The notes under the pieces were generated by a model. It did not search any database. It was not told where the DNA came from and saw only the letters and a list, made by a program, of their open reading frames with translations. DNA of 64,000 bases from Dehalococcoidia bacterium (GTDB taxonomy: Bacteria; Chloroflexota; Dehalococcoidia; Bin125): positions 372,001-436,000 of the forward strand of contig JAJDWB010000019.1 of assembly GCA_022825855.1 (NCBI GenBank). Direction: 5' to 3'. The position numbers and the translations under genes were made by a program. How positions within the stretch are numbered: the first letter of the stretch is position 1; each line of letters starts with the position of its first letter. This document shows, one piece after another, positions 44,354 to 54,127 of this stretch.

Positions 44354-45352
44354 TCAGGCGCGGCTGAGATCCGACTCCAACGCCAGGATCTCGTCAAGCG
44401 GCACGGCTCCGTCGCGCAACCCGGCACGGAGCGCCCGCTTGGCCATCAGTTGCAGGGCTCGATTCGCCGGTGTCGGCACGCCGTGCTCCAGTCCGATCAA
44501 CACAATCTCACCATTGAGCCAGTCGGTCTCGATGCCCGGACGTCCGCGGCGGAACGACTGCCAGGTGGAACTGCCGCCTCGCTCTGCGCCGGGAATCTCC
44601 CCGGCGGTGAAGGTCGCCACCCGGCGTTCGCCAATCTCTCGCCGAGAGGCGTAATCGATGCCGGCCGCCTCATAGCAGGCGACCGCCTCATCGCGCATGC
44701 GGCGCATGAAGGCGCGCACCTCGTCGCCGCCCGAGCGCAAAGCCGCCTCGCCGCAGAGCGCGCCGACGGCGTTGCCCAGATTGTCCAGCAGCTTGCCGTA
44801 CTTCAACCGCATCACATCTGAATGTGGCTCGGCGTTGAAGCCTGCTGTCGACAGGTCGGCGCAGAGTTGGGTCACCGTGGGGTCGACGCCGTGAGGGAAG
44901 CGCCCGCTGTCGAGCAGACCGGGTTTGGGGTCGCCGAACAGCGCGATTTCGCCTGGCACGAGAAAGGTGGCCGGCATGACGACCAGCATGCCGTAGACGT
45001 TGAGGAAGCGTCGCGCGACGCTGCGCTCGTTGCCGACGCCGTTCTGTCCGCAGACGACCGGAATCTCCGGTCCGGCGGCGCGTTCCAGATCGTCGAGCGC
45101 GTTTGAGGTGTCCTGCCCCTTCATCGTCAGGACGACCACGTCATCGTCGCGGAACTCGATCTCGCCCGGGTGGGATGCGGTCTGCACCTGGATGGTCTCG
45201 CTGCGTCCGGGCTGCCTCACCAGCAGGCCGCGATCGCGCATCGCGGCGAGGTGGTCGCCGCGAGCGACCAGAACGACCTCAGAGCCGCTGCGGGCGAGCA
45301 GCGCCCCGATGCCGCCGCCGATGCCTCCGGCCCCGTAGATGATGTAGCGCAT
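44354..45352 (-). CDS. Ketopantoate reductase-family (PanE/ApbA) dehydrogenase
   Basis: A 332-residue NADPH-dependent 2-ketoacid reductase of the PanE/ApbA family. The N-terminal Rossmann motif is IYGAGGIGGGIGALLA. VLTMKGQDTSNAL and VCGQNGVGNE are typical of the domain, and KYGKLLDNLGNAVGALCGE holds the conserved catalytic lysine region. Ketopantoate itself is only one possible substrate; no other pantothenate genes are near. Confidence 0.88.
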   Translation of the reverse strand: MRYIIYGAGGIGGGIGALLARSGSEVVLVARGDHLAAMRDRGLLVRQPGRSETIQVQTASHPGEIEFRDDDVVVLTMKGQDTSNALDDLERAAGPEIPVVCGQNGVGNERSVARRFLNVYGMLVVMPATFLVPGEIALFGDPKPGLLDSGRFPHGVDPTVTQLCADLSTAGFNAEPHSDVMRLKYGKLLDNLGNAVGALCGEAALRSGGDEVRAFMRRMRDEAVACYEAAGIDYASRREIGERRVATFTAGEIPGAERGGSSTWQSFRRGRPGIETDWLNGEIVLIGLEHGVPTPANRALQLMAKRALRAGLRDGAVPLDEILALESDLSRA

Positions 45353-45410
45353 GGCGGGGTGCTCCCAAAGCTCCGGGTCGGCGGGCGATTGGTACCAGTC
45401 TCAAACGCGA

Positions 45411-45441
45411 CGCGCGGCTTATCAAGCTGATCAGCCGCGCG
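45411..45441 (-). terminator. Hairpin after the first orphan binding-protein gene
   Basis: Arms CGCGCGGCTTATCA and TGATCAGCCGCGCG pair at 13 of 14 positions around an AGC loop. It lies 38 bases beyond the stop at 45479 on the minus strand. Confidence 0.6.
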
Positions 45442-45478
45442 CCATAGGAGTCGTCGTCGGCCTGAGTAGTCCTGGAGG

Positions 45479-46705
45479 CTATGGTCCGGTGTCTTCCGAA
45501 TCCTCGGCTTCACCGCGCAGGCGCTCGGCAAAGCGGAACATCGACTGCAATTCGGCCGCGCGCTCCTGGTCGGCGAGCGTCGGCTCGATCAGGATCTTGG
45601 CGCCGTTGAGGAAGACCTCAGAGTTGAGCTGGCTGATCTCCAGCGTGAAGGCCATGGCCATGGCAGAGACCGCCAGGTAACCCTGGATCACCGGGTGGTC
45701 CCAGACCAGGAACAGCATGTCGCCATTGCGGACGGCTTCGGCGAGGCCGTCGCTGAAGCCGAAGCTGGCCAGGGCGATCTCGGCCTCGCTGTCCTCGGCT
45801 GCCGCCAACGCGGCCATGCCGGTGTCGTGGTTGAGCGTGACGATGCCGCCGACGCCGCCGGCCGCGATCCGCTCGGCGAGGTGACCCTGCACTGCGGCGA
45901 ACTCGGTGGGCCCGAGCAGGTCGACGAACATCTCCTCGACGCTGCCTGCGTAGCCGTCTTCGAGTCCCTCGCAGCGCTGACGCAGCCCGATGTTGTCCGT
46001 CTCGTGAATCACACAGAGCACCGTGCCGGTCACGCCGGCCTCGTTGAGTTCGGCGCCGGCCTGGACGCCGCCGGTGTAGTCGTCGAGTCCGATGTGCAGC
46101 AGCGAGTTGACGCTGTCGGCGTCGTCCGCGCCGGAGTTGAAGGTGACCACGAGGATGCCCGCCTCGCGCGCTTCGGCCAGCGGTTCGGCCAGCGCTTCCG
46201 CGTAGGGCAGGGATGTTGCGATCGCGACCGGCTCGTTGGCGATGCAGTCCCGCAGATCGGCGGCGTGCTCCTCGCTGTCGCGCGCTCCATAGAGGCGCAT
46301 GTCGATGCCGTACTGAATGCCGGCGACACGCGAGGAAGCGAGCGTCCACTGCCAGAACCGGTCGTCAACGGGGTAGGCGTGTCCGAGCACGCACATGATC
46401 GGAGGATCGCGCACGATCTCTTCCTCGACCACCGCCGTGACCGAGATCTGGTTGCTGTGGCGCCACTCGCCGACCGTGGCGTTGGGCGGCAGGAAACGGC
46501 TTGACGGAGCCTCGAGGTCGGCCCACGAGCCGTCTTCCTGCAGTTGCTGCAATCCGACCTCGACGCGGCCGTCGTCCAGAAGTCGCGCGCCGACTCGCAC
46601 TTCGCTGGTTGCACTCGTGGCGGCCTCAACGACTCCCAGCGCGATCGCGCCGAGAATCATGCCAATGGCCAACATCAGTAGGTGGGATTTGGACAGGCGT
46701 CTCAT
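45479..46705 (-). CDS. Membrane-anchored periplasmic-binding-protein-like protein, paralog A
   Basis: A 408-residue exported protein. A signal or anchor helix (LLMLAIGMILGAIALGVVEA) is followed by a ~60-residue domain containing DDGRVEVGLQQ, RFLPPN and GEWRHSNQISV. That domain recurs in the genes at 54671 and 56038. After it comes a sugar-type binding fold with two-lobe features: TFNSGADDADSVNSLLHIGLDDYTGG and VLCVIHETDNIGLRQRCEGLEDGYAG, as in ribose/AI-2-type proteins. There are no transporter genes next to it. The start is ATG at 46705 with AAAGGAAC upstream. It could be an orphan sensor or binding protein; the ligand is unknown. Confidence 0.8.
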   Translation of the reverse strand: MRRLSKSHLLMLAIGMILGAIALGVVEAATSATSEVRVGARLLDDGRVEVGLQQLQEDGSWADLEAPSSRFLPPNATVGEWRHSNQISVTAVVEEEIVRDPPIMCVLGHAYPVDDRFWQWTLASSRVAGIQYGIDMRLYGARDSEEHAADLRDCIANEPVAIATSLPYAEALAEPLAEAREAGILVVTFNSGADDADSVNSLLHIGLDDYTGGVQAGAELNEAGVTGTVLCVIHETDNIGLRQRCEGLEDGYAGSVEEMFVDLLGPTEFAAVQGHLAERIAAGGVGGIVTLNHDTGMAALAAAEDSEAEIALASFGFSDGLAEAVRNGDMLFLVWDHPVIQGYLAVSAMAMAFTLEISQLNSEVFLNGAKILIEPTLADQERAAELQSMFRFAERLRGEAEDSEDTGP

Positions 46706-46958
46706 CAATTGTTCCTTTCGGCGGGGACGTTGATGCACATTGCAGCCGATCATATCCGCTAAACCGATACGCAACATAATGCTCGCCACGTTGTTCCAGC
46801 TTGGGCACGGAGTGATGCCACGCGGCAGGAACCTGGAGCCTCCGCATGGAATTCAGGGGGCAAAGCGCGCATCCGTCCGGTCCCGCGGTCGAGCCGTCGG
46901 TCTACCATGCCGAAGGCGTAGTTGGACCGTCACGAGGCGGCATAAGGGAGCGCGAACG

Positions 46959-49217
46959 ATGGCAGATCAATCAACCTTGCACCAGATTGACGGAGAGCTC
47001 GCAGTGGACGGGCTCGACGCGCCGGTGAGAATCGTCTGGGACCGCTGGGGCGTGCCGCATGCGCAGACCGGCTCGGCCCGTGACGCGTTCTTTGCCCTGG
47101 GCTACTGCATGGGTCAGGAGCGCGGCTGGCAGATCGAGCTCTACCGGCACATGGCTCACGGCCGCGCGGCGGCGCTGCTGAACAAAGGCCTGTTGCGGAT
47201 CGATCGGATGAATCGCACGCTCGGATTCGGACGCGACGCCGCCCGTGAGTGGGAGGACCAGTCCGACGACGCACGGATGATCCTGCAGGCCTACGCCGAC
47301 GGCATCAATGCCGCGATCGCGGTGGGGCCTGCGCCGGTCGAGTTCGGGTTGCTCGATCACGAGATGCTGCCCTGGTCGCCGGTCGACTCGCTGGCAATCC
47401 TGAAGATGGTTTCCGCCAATCTGCACTGGTCGACCAAGATTGGCAATGCTGAGGTCGCGGCGCGGCTCGGCGTGGATGCGCTGCAGGCGCTCATCCCCGA
47501 TGTCCCGGCCGACGGAGCATTGATCGCCCCAGCCGGCGCCTCCTGGACGAATGGCAGGCATGCCTTTGCCGAGGCGCTCGCCGATCTCGAAGCAGAGCCG
47601 GGCACCCGGCGCGGCAGTCTGGACGGTTCCAACTGCTGGGTGATCGACGGCGATCACACCGCCAGCGGCAAGCCTATGGTGGTCGGCGATCCGCATCTTG
47701 CCTTCAGTGTGCCGCCGCAGTGGTATCTGATGCACATGCAGTGCCCGGAGTTTGTGGTCGCCGGTCCCGTCAATCCCGGATACCCAGGGCCCGTCTACTA
47801 CGGACACAACACGCAGATTGCCTGGACGATGACCCACGCCCAGGGCGATCGCTGGGATGTCTACCGTGAGCGGATCGTGCGCAACGGGACCGGACCGTCC
47901 GCCAGGTGGCTGGATGGCGAGGAGCCGCTGCAGCGGCGCGAGGAGGTAATCGAGATTCGCGGCGAAGATCCGGTCACGCAGGTGGTCTGGTCGACGCGGC
48001 ACGGTCCGGTCGTCCAGGGCGATCCGGAGACCGACGACGAGGTGCTGACGGCCCGCTTCGGACTCTCCGATCCGTGTCACGACTTCGACGGCATGTTGCC
48101 GATCTTCACTTCCGACAACATTCACGACGCGCGCGCGGGATTCCAGCGCTACGACTCAATCTCGGGCAACTACTGTTTCGCCGATCAGCGGGGCGAGATC
48201 GGCTACCAGTACACCGGACGCGTACCCAGGCGCGAAGCGAAGCTGACGCCGGTCAGCGGTTGGGACGGCGCACACGAGTGGGACGGCGACGTTCCCGCCG
48301 ACGAACTGCCGCAGGAGCTGAACCCCGACTCCGGCGTGATCATCACGGCCAACAACCGCACGACGACGCCCGACTATCCCTACTACCTCACCTTCAGCCA
48401 GACACCGTATCGGGCCGACCGGCTACGCGAGTTGCTGCGCGGCCGCGACGACTGGTCGCCCGAGGACATGCCGCAGATCCAGTCTGACCAGACCAGCATC
48501 CACGCCCGCTTCATGGCGGGGCGGGTTGCGGCGGCCGAACTCAACGGAGCGACCTCGGATCTGCAGGCGATGCTCGGAAGGTGGGACGGGCGTCTGGCGA
48601 TCGACTCTGCGCCCGGTCTGCTCTACCAGGAGCTGTGCCAGCAGATGATCGACCGGACCGTGCGGTCCTACTTCAGCGCGCCGTCGCGCGTGGTTGAGGG
48701 TTCGGCCGACGAACTGCGCATCCTGCACGAGCAGCTTCGCGCGGACAGTGCGCTGACGCTGCCCGAGGGACGGTCGTGGGACGACGTGATCGGCGAGTCG
48801 CTGGCCGCCGCCGGCGTCGCGCTCGCAGAGCGGTACGGTTCCGATCGAGCCGCGTGGCGCTACGGCGACGCCCACTCGGTGACCTGGCGGCACAATCTCG
48901 GCCGCGACCCGGAGCGGGCAGCGCGATTCAATGTCGGCGACTTCCCCAAGGGCGGCGACGGACACACGCCGAACAACGCGACCGGCCTGGTCAATCAGCC
49001 CGCCGATCATGGGGTGAGTTACCGTCAGATCTTCGATCTCTCGAATCTCAACGGCGCGCGGATCGTGCTGCCGCCGGGCAACTCGGGACGCCCCGATTCC
49101 GCCCATTACCAGGACCACATGGAGAAGTGGCTGAACATGGAGTACTTCCCGCTCTACATCGAGTGGGCGGACATCGAAGCCAACCGCGAGGGCGTGCTGA
49201 CCCTGACGCCGGCCTGA
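46959..49217 (+). CDS. Penicillin acylase-family (Ntn-hydrolase) amidase
   Basis: A 752-residue N-terminal nucleophile hydrolase precursor. It follows the penicillin/cephalosporin acylase layout: an alpha chain with WDRWGVPHAQTGSARDAFFALGY, then a processing site and GSNCWVI, where the serine would become the catalytic N-terminus of the beta chain. Later segments YYGHNTQIAWTMTHAQGD and NNRTTTPDYPYYL match the family. ATG at 46959 has AGGGAG upstream. No obvious signal peptide is seen, unlike many secreted acylases. Natural substrates are probably acyl amides or acyl-homoserine lactones rather than penicillin. Confidence 0.9.
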   Translation: MADQSTLHQIDGELAVDGLDAPVRIVWDRWGVPHAQTGSARDAFFALGYCMGQERGWQIELYRHMAHGRAAALLNKGLLRIDRMNRTLGFGRDAAREWEDQSDDARMILQAYADGINAAIAVGPAPVEFGLLDHEMLPWSPVDSLAILKMVSANLHWSTKIGNAEVAARLGVDALQALIPDVPADGALIAPAGASWTNGRHAFAEALADLEAEPGTRRGSLDGSNCWVIDGDHTASGKPMVVGDPHLAFSVPPQWYLMHMQCPEFVVAGPVNPGYPGPVYYGHNTQIAWTMTHAQGDRWDVYRERIVRNGTGPSARWLDGEEPLQRREEVIEIRGEDPVTQVVWSTRHGPVVQGDPETDDEVLTARFGLSDPCHDFDGMLPIFTSDNIHDARAGFQRYDSISGNYCFADQRGEIGYQYTGRVPRREAKLTPVSGWDGAHEWDGDVPADELPQELNPDSGVIITANNRTTTPDYPYYLTFSQTPYRADRLRELLRGRDDWSPEDMPQIQSDQTSIHARFMAGRVAAAELNGATSDLQAMLGRWDGRLAIDSAPGLLYQELCQQMIDRTVRSYFSAPSRVVEGSADELRILHEQLRADSALTLPEGRSWDDVIGESLAAAGVALAERYGSDRAAWRYGDAHSVTWRHNLGRDPERAARFNVGDFPKGGDGHTPNNATGLVNQPADHGVSYRQIFDLSNLNGARIVLPPGNSGRPDSAHYQDHMEKWLNMEYFPLYIEWADIEANREGVLTLTPA

Positions 49218-49220
49218 GCC

Positions 49221-50492
49221 CTAAGGCGCGACCGCGGCGACCGATTGGCGCAGGATCGCCAGGCCGCGCTCCAGGTCGGTGTCGTCGATCGTGAGCGGCG
49301 GCATCAGCTTGATCACGTCCGAGGCGGCGCCGCCCGAGGTCTCCAGCAGCAGGCCGCGCTCGAAGGCCGCCCGGGAGACCTGCGAGGCCAGACCGTCGAG
49401 CGGCGAGTGCAGGCCGATTAAGAGTCCTCGTCCGCGAACCGTGGCTCGCATCGACTCGTGTTCGGAGGCGATGGCTTCCAACTCTGTTCGCACGATGTCG
49501 GACTTGCGCCGCACCTCACGGGCCAACCGGTCATCCTGCCAGAAGTCGAGCGCTTCGGCGGCGGTGACGAAGGCGGCGTTGTTGCCGCGGAAGGTGCCAT
49601 TGTGCTCGCCGGGACCCCAGACGTCCAGATCGGGCCGGATCAGGGTGAGCGCCATCGGCAGGCCGCTGCCTGAGATCGACTTGGACAGGCAGACGATGTC
49701 TGGCTCGATTCCGGCCGGTTCGAATGAGAAATATGAGCCTGAGCGTCCGCAGCCGGCCTGGATGTCATCGATGATCAGCAGGACCCCGTGCCGTTGACAG
49801 CACTCGGATAGTCTCCGCAGCCAGTCGAAGCTCGCTGCGTGGAGTCCGCCCTCGCCCTGGATCGTCTCGACGATCACGGCGGCGGCGGAGACGTCGCCGT
49901 CGGTCAGCATGGCGTCGAGCACGGAGATTGTGTCGATGTCCGGCCCGAGGTCGCCGTCGAACGGGGCAGTGGCGTGGTATTCGAGCGGCACGCCGGCCGA
50001 CTCGCGCTTGACCACGTTGCCGCTCAGCGCCAGTGATCCGAGGGTCATGCCGTGGAAGGCGTTGGTGAAGGAGACGATGTCCTGCCGGCCGGTGACCTTG
50101 CGGGCAAGCTTGAGCGAGGCTTCGACGGCGTTTGTGCCGGTCGGTCCGGGGAACTGGACACGGTAGGACATCCCCCGGGGTTGCAGGATGACTTCGTTGA
50201 AGCGTTCGAGAAAGTCGCGCTTGGCGGTCGTCGCCATGTCGAGCGAGTGCAGCACGCCCTGTGAGCGCAGGTAGCGCACGAGAGCGTCGATCATCGCCTC
50301 GTGGTTGTGTCCGTAGTTGAGACCGCCGGCGCCGGAGAAGAAGTCGAGGTACTCGCGGCCGTCCTCGTCCCAGAGCTTCGCGCCGTGAGCGCGTTCGAAC
50401 ACGGTCGGCCAGGAACGGACGTAGGAGCGGACGCCCGACTCGAGCTGCTCGAAGGCATCGAGTCCACTCATGGCAGAGACACCGGTGACCAT
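49221..50492 (-). CDS. EctB-like diaminobutyrate/2-oxoglutarate class-III aminotransferase
   Basis: A 423-residue PLP-dependent aminotransferase. The N-terminal ESGVRSYVRSWPTVF, the DMATTAKRDFLERF segment and PGPTGTNAVEASLKLARK are close to EctB, which makes diaminobutyrate from aspartate semialdehyde. The PLP lysine lies in CLSKSISGSGLPMA. ATG at 50492 has GAGGGT upstream, with an alternative Met eight codons in. The ectoine genes ectA and ectC are not next to it, so it may serve polyamine or siderophore chemistry. It is tail-to-tail with the acylase gene, 3 bases apart. Confidence 0.85.
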   Translation of the reverse strand: MVTGVSAMSGLDAFEQLESGVRSYVRSWPTVFERAHGAKLWDEDGREYLDFFSGAGGLNYGHNHEAMIDALVRYLRSQGVLHSLDMATTAKRDFLERFNEVILQPRGMSYRVQFPGPTGTNAVEASLKLARKVTGRQDIVSFTNAFHGMTLGSLALSGNVVKRESAGVPLEYHATAPFDGDLGPDIDTISVLDAMLTDGDVSAAAVIVETIQGEGGLHAASFDWLRRLSECCQRHGVLLIIDDIQAGCGRSGSYFSFEPAGIEPDIVCLSKSISGSGLPMALTLIRPDLDVWGPGEHNGTFRGNNAAFVTAAEALDFWQDDRLAREVRRKSDIVRTELEAIASEHESMRATVRGRGLLIGLHSPLDGLASQVSRAAFERGLLLETSGGAASDVIKLMPPLTIDDTDLERGLAILRQSVAAVAP

Positions 50493-50578
50493 CCACGACC
50501 CTCACAATCAGGCGCCCCGCCCGAGGCTTGTGCTTTCACTATGCCTGATTTCCGGGTCCGTGTCGCGGGCTGGGAGTC

Positions 50579-52564
50579 CTAGCTGTGGCCGTTGTGGGCG
50601 GTGTGGTCGGCGTGGTCGTGGGTGTCGTGGCTTTCGTGGGCGCACTGATCGGCCTCGGGCAGGTCGAGGGCGGGGTTGTGGCTGAAGAACCCTGAGGGGC
50701 GCAGTTTGAAACCGCTGCGGTGAACCGGCGCGACGGGCCAATCCTCGGGCACGACGATGTGGTTCATGCCGACCGTGTACCAGAGCACGAGATCCTCATC
50801 GGCGATCTCGCGGTCGGCCGCGACCCAGGCGGGGATGCCCTGGCCGGGCTGACTCTGGTTGGGATAGTCGCCGGCGGGGTAGAACTGCGAGTCGTCGTAG
50901 GGGGTGACCCAGAGCTGCCGGTGGGTGAAGCCGGCGCGGCCGCGGACGGCGGCGTCGGGGCCGGCCATCAGCGAGACGGTCTCGCCGGGCACCAGCAGGT
51001 AAGCCGGCGCGTGACCGACCTGGTTGACCTTGTTGGTGTTGGCGATCCGCCAGTGACGGGCAGAGGCGGCGTTGACCACGCCCTCGCCGTCGGTCTCGCT
51101 GATCAGCGGTTTGGCGACGGCGGTGAAGGCGTTGTCGTAGGGGTTGTCGGGACCGGCCGGCAGCGGCACGGTGTCGACCTCGTAGACCGTGTTGGTCCCG
51201 CCGTCGACTTCCATGTCCATGCGGAAGCAGAGGAAGTGCTGGTGGATCGGCGCGGCGAGGCCGGGGGCGATCATGTGGCGGGTGATCTGCGGGTCGTCGG
51301 GGTCGGCGGCGATCGTCTGGACGATGCCGGTCGCCTTGACCTCCTGCTCCCACGATCCGTCCGGGTAGAACATCCAGTAGAAGCCGTAGTCGTAGTTGCC
51401 GACGGTGGCGATCGCGGAGACGACGAGGCGACGGGTGCGGCGCACCTCGGAGACGGGCACGTCCTGCTCGACGCGGGTGTGCTTCCAGTTGATGCCGAAG
51501 TCTTCTTCGTGGATGCAGACGGCGTTCTTGATCGTGCGTGAGCCGCCGAACTCGTTGGTGACCTCAGCGTCCATGTAGACGATCTCGCCGAGGCAGTCGC
51601 AGCCGAGTTCGAGCGAGTTGGTCAGACGGCCGAGCCCGCCGACCTCGCCGGAGTCGAAGGCGTTCTTGAAGTACTGCGTGGGCGAGGGGTCGCCGTAGGG
51701 CACAACCATCTCGACCATCGAGGCGCGGTAGCAGATCGGGCGCAGCTCGCCGTCGTCGTTGTAGGCGATCTGGTGCAGGACCAGGCCCTCGCGCGGATGC
51801 AGCGAGACGCGCATCTGCCACTTCTGCCAGCTGAGCAGGTGCCCGTCGAGCGTGAAGGAGACGCCGTCGGGCTGGACGATGTCCAGGGTGCGCAGGTCCT
51901 CGCGCGGGGCGATGTCGTTGTAGCGGTAGTCGAGGGCGGTGTCGGGTGCGGGCGGGCCGGTTTCGTCGACCACGTCGACGACCTTGTTCTCGACCAGGTC
52001 GACGACGGCCATGACGTGCTCGATCGGTCGCCCGTAGCCGTTGGACTCCTCGGAGTCGCGCAGGTAGGAGATGGCCTTGAGCGCACGGTGGTCGTTTTCC
52101 CAGGCCGTGCCGAAGTTGCCGCCCGGCCAGGGGTCGACCTGGATCAGCTCGATCTGCTCGTCGGAGTAGCCGCGCTTCTTCATCGCCGCGAGCCAGCGCG
52201 AGTCCGACTTGACCGCCTCGATGGCGCGGCCGAACTCTTCCATCAGCGGGAACGGCTGGTGACCGACCAGCGGCGTCCAGCGGGCCACCGATTCGGAAGT
52301 CAAGTCGACAACGCACTCCACGGCGTCGCCCGAGTTGACGTCGAGCAGCATGACGAAGGCCTGCCGCGTTATCGGATCGCCGTCGGAGAAGGAGCGGACA
52401 ACCTCCTTGGCGGGCTCGTCGAGCGCGACCAGTGGAAATCGCCAGCCCTCGCGCGGGTCGTGAGAGGCGGCGATGCGGGAGGCCGCCGAGATTTCGTCGG
52501 CGGTCAGCGGGTCCAGCGGATGGGTGACGCCCACCGGCGTCGCGGGTCGTGTCTCGGTGACCAT
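50579..52564 (-). CDS. Copper-containing primary amine oxidase with His-rich tail
   Basis: A 661-residue oxidase that converts primary amines to aldehydes, ammonia and hydrogen peroxide. The topaquinone site is TVGNYDYGFYW, with Tyr391 in N-Y-D-Y as the cofactor precursor. Copper ligands include HQH (441-443) and a C-terminal histidine around HRSGFKL. The D304 region (AFDSGEVGGLG) may supply the catalytic base. The length and domain order match bacterial tyramine-oxidase-like enzymes. No signal peptide is apparent. The last ~24 residues contain seven histidines, unusual for the family and suited to copper binding. It is divergent from an unknown gene. Confidence 0.92.
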   Translation of the reverse strand: MVTETRPATPVGVTHPLDPLTADEISAASRIAASHDPREGWRFPLVALDEPAKEVVRSFSDGDPITRQAFVMLLDVNSGDAVECVVDLTSESVARWTPLVGHQPFPLMEEFGRAIEAVKSDSRWLAAMKKRGYSDEQIELIQVDPWPGGNFGTAWENDHRALKAISYLRDSEESNGYGRPIEHVMAVVDLVENKVVDVVDETGPPAPDTALDYRYNDIAPREDLRTLDIVQPDGVSFTLDGHLLSWQKWQMRVSLHPREGLVLHQIAYNDDGELRPICYRASMVEMVVPYGDPSPTQYFKNAFDSGEVGGLGRLTNSLELGCDCLGEIVYMDAEVTNEFGGSRTIKNAVCIHEEDFGINWKHTRVEQDVPVSEVRRTRRLVVSAIATVGNYDYGFYWMFYPDGSWEQEVKATGIVQTIAADPDDPQITRHMIAPGLAAPIHQHFLCFRMDMEVDGGTNTVYEVDTVPLPAGPDNPYDNAFTAVAKPLISETDGEGVVNAASARHWRIANTNKVNQVGHAPAYLLVPGETVSLMAGPDAAVRGRAGFTHRQLWVTPYDDSQFYPAGDYPNQSQPGQGIPAWVAADREIADEDLVLWYTVGMNHIVVPEDWPVAPVHRSGFKLRPSGFFSHNPALDLPEADQCAHESHDTHDHADHTAHNGHS

Positions 52565-52655
52565 GTGGGAACCTCAAGTTCAATGTGGTGTGGGTGACCA
52601 TAGGATAGGTACTCACCGCGTTTGCTGCCCACGCACGAGAAAGACCGGCGAGTAG

Positions 52656-53288
52656 ATGGATTACCGGCTCGAATTCGCTGAAGATTCTGTCAACGTTAGC
52701 GTCCAACACCTGCGGGAAGTCAATGAGATTGTCCGGATACGCGAACTCGAGGTTGCTGAGGGAGCCGACGGCATGGCGGAGAACATCGATCTGTCAGATA
52801 GTACGAGGGAGGGTTTGCGCTCAGGTGCAGAGCGACTACGCAACCGAAGTCCTGAGTTCCTCGAGAAGCTGGAGGAGTTGGAGGCGGACCTGCGCACCGC
52901 CGTCGCTGTAGGTCGCACAACGGAGCCGGAAGCGCGGACAGCAAGCTGGCGCGGCGCCGATCGGTTGATCACCAGAGTGGCCCGACTCGGCGAGAATCTG
53001 TTCCAGCGTTGGATGCACATGGATCGAATGGAGCGGCTCATCCTGCAACTCATGGGAGAGCAAGACCTCAAGTCGATCGGAGTGACGGAGTTTCCGTGGC
53101 CCGAGCGGCACAAGTCACGGACCAAGTCACGGATAGCTGGGAGCAAGGGAACTGAGGACCAACCGCGCCGATGGTGGCCATTCGGAAGAGGCCGAACACG
53201 AGTGGATGCGGATGCTGCCTTGGAAGAGGCGGTCAGAATTCTTGACGACGCCTCGGATCAAGTGCGCGACGAAGATGCATCGAATTGA
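52656..53288 (+). CDS. Hypothetical protein, helical
   Basis: A 210-residue protein that I do not recognise. It is mostly charged and likely helical, with two stretches that could form coiled coils (RLRNRSPEFLEKLEELEADL and a second near residue 110). Residues 150-175 are basic (ERHKSRTKSRIAG, RRWWPFGRGR), followed by an acidic, helical C-terminus. No signal peptide or membrane segment. Codon use is less G/C-ending than its neighbours. It is next to an HNH nuclease gene, which suggests acquired DNA. Confidence 0.6.
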   Translation: MDYRLEFAEDSVNVSVQHLREVNEIVRIRELEVAEGADGMAENIDLSDSTREGLRSGAERLRNRSPEFLEKLEELEADLRTAVAVGRTTEPEARTASWRGADRLITRVARLGENLFQRWMHMDRMERLILQLMGEQDLKSIGVTEFPWPERHKSRTKSRIAGSKGTEDQPRRWWPFGRGRTRVDADAALEEAVRILDDASDQVRDEDASN

Positions 53289-53312
53289 TCGCGAAGCCAA
53301 CCAGGTGCTCAA

Positions 53313-54065
53313 CTAGCGAATAAAGATCTGTTCCCTGTGACAAGCGAGCGCAGCTGGGTCAGGTGCGAACTTTTCCGGCAGGCGTAGTGCATTTCCGCTC
53401 AAGTCCAAGAAGCTCATGTGAACGAATGGGTTGTTGGTCTCCTCGAGTGCAGGCGAGACACACAGTCGCAACTGCTCGTCGAATGTGATCAAACCCCGGT
53501 CGAACGCACGATCGTGTAACGCGGACAGGCACAGACCGTTGCGGGGATTCAGGCGATTGGCCGGGTCAGCGCGCCACGGCACAATGTGTGAGGCATTCAA
53601 TAGGCGGGAGTCCGACAGTCCAGTGATGCAGCATCGACCTTGGTAGGCGCTTAGCACTGCCGCGCGAAACAGATCTTGCCCGCGACGGGTCTTTCTCTCG
53701 ACCAGTACGTCCTCACCGCCAGCTGGCGAGGCAGAGACCTCGTCGTCTGTAGGTGTTCCCTCGCCCACCCGCGCAGTTGCCTCGACAATCGCGTCGGCCG
53801 TCGCCGGCCAATCCGCTTGCAACTCGGCCCACACCTCGCGGTCCGCGCTTGAGGCGTTGCTTAGTCCTGATCGGTCGAGCGACTCGTCGAGGCTCGCGAG
53901 ATTCGTCAGCTTCATCGCCAGCGCAGAGGGCGTCCGATCCAATAGGGCAGCATGCTGGACAATCTCAGGATTGCCGCGATGGAGCCTTCCAAACGGCAAT
54001 CGTAGGTAGAGGCCGAGCGCGACCAGCAGTTCTTCACGAGTCCATGGACGCCGCGTCGTTGCCAC
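53313..54065 (-). CDS. HNH endonuclease (HNH_2 type)
   Basis: A 250-residue putative nuclease. The C-terminal HNH motif reads ASHIVPWRADPANRLNPRNGLCLSALHDRAFD, with H, N and H residues spaced as in restriction-associated HNH_2 domains, after CCITGLSDSRLL. The N-terminal region, TREELLVALGLYLRLPFGRLH and DRTPSALAMKLTNLASLD, is a helical domain common in this subfamily. GTG at 54065 is chosen because AAGGACAG precedes it; an upstream TTG at 54095 is possible. It is divergent from another unknown gene. A role in defence is inferred from family and context only. Confidence 0.82.
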   Translation of the reverse strand: MATTRRPWTREELLVALGLYLRLPFGRLHRGNPEIVQHAALLDRTPSALAMKLTNLASLDESLDRSGLSNASSADREVWAELQADWPATADAIVEATARVGEGTPTDDEVSASPAGGEDVLVERKTRRGQDLFRAAVLSAYQGRCCITGLSDSRLLNASHIVPWRADPANRLNPRNGLCLSALHDRAFDRGLITFDEQLRLCVSPALEETNNPFVHMSFLDLSGNALRLPEKFAPDPAALACHREQIFIR

Positions 54066-54127
54066 AACCTGTCCTTGCTTGCGTTGAGCTTCCAACCAGG
54101 CCAGGCTACCGCGAGGAGGTGACGGCT

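Noticed and set aside
49221-50492. Ectoine synthesis operon
   Set aside because: Only an EctB-like gene is present; no ectA or ectC nearby.
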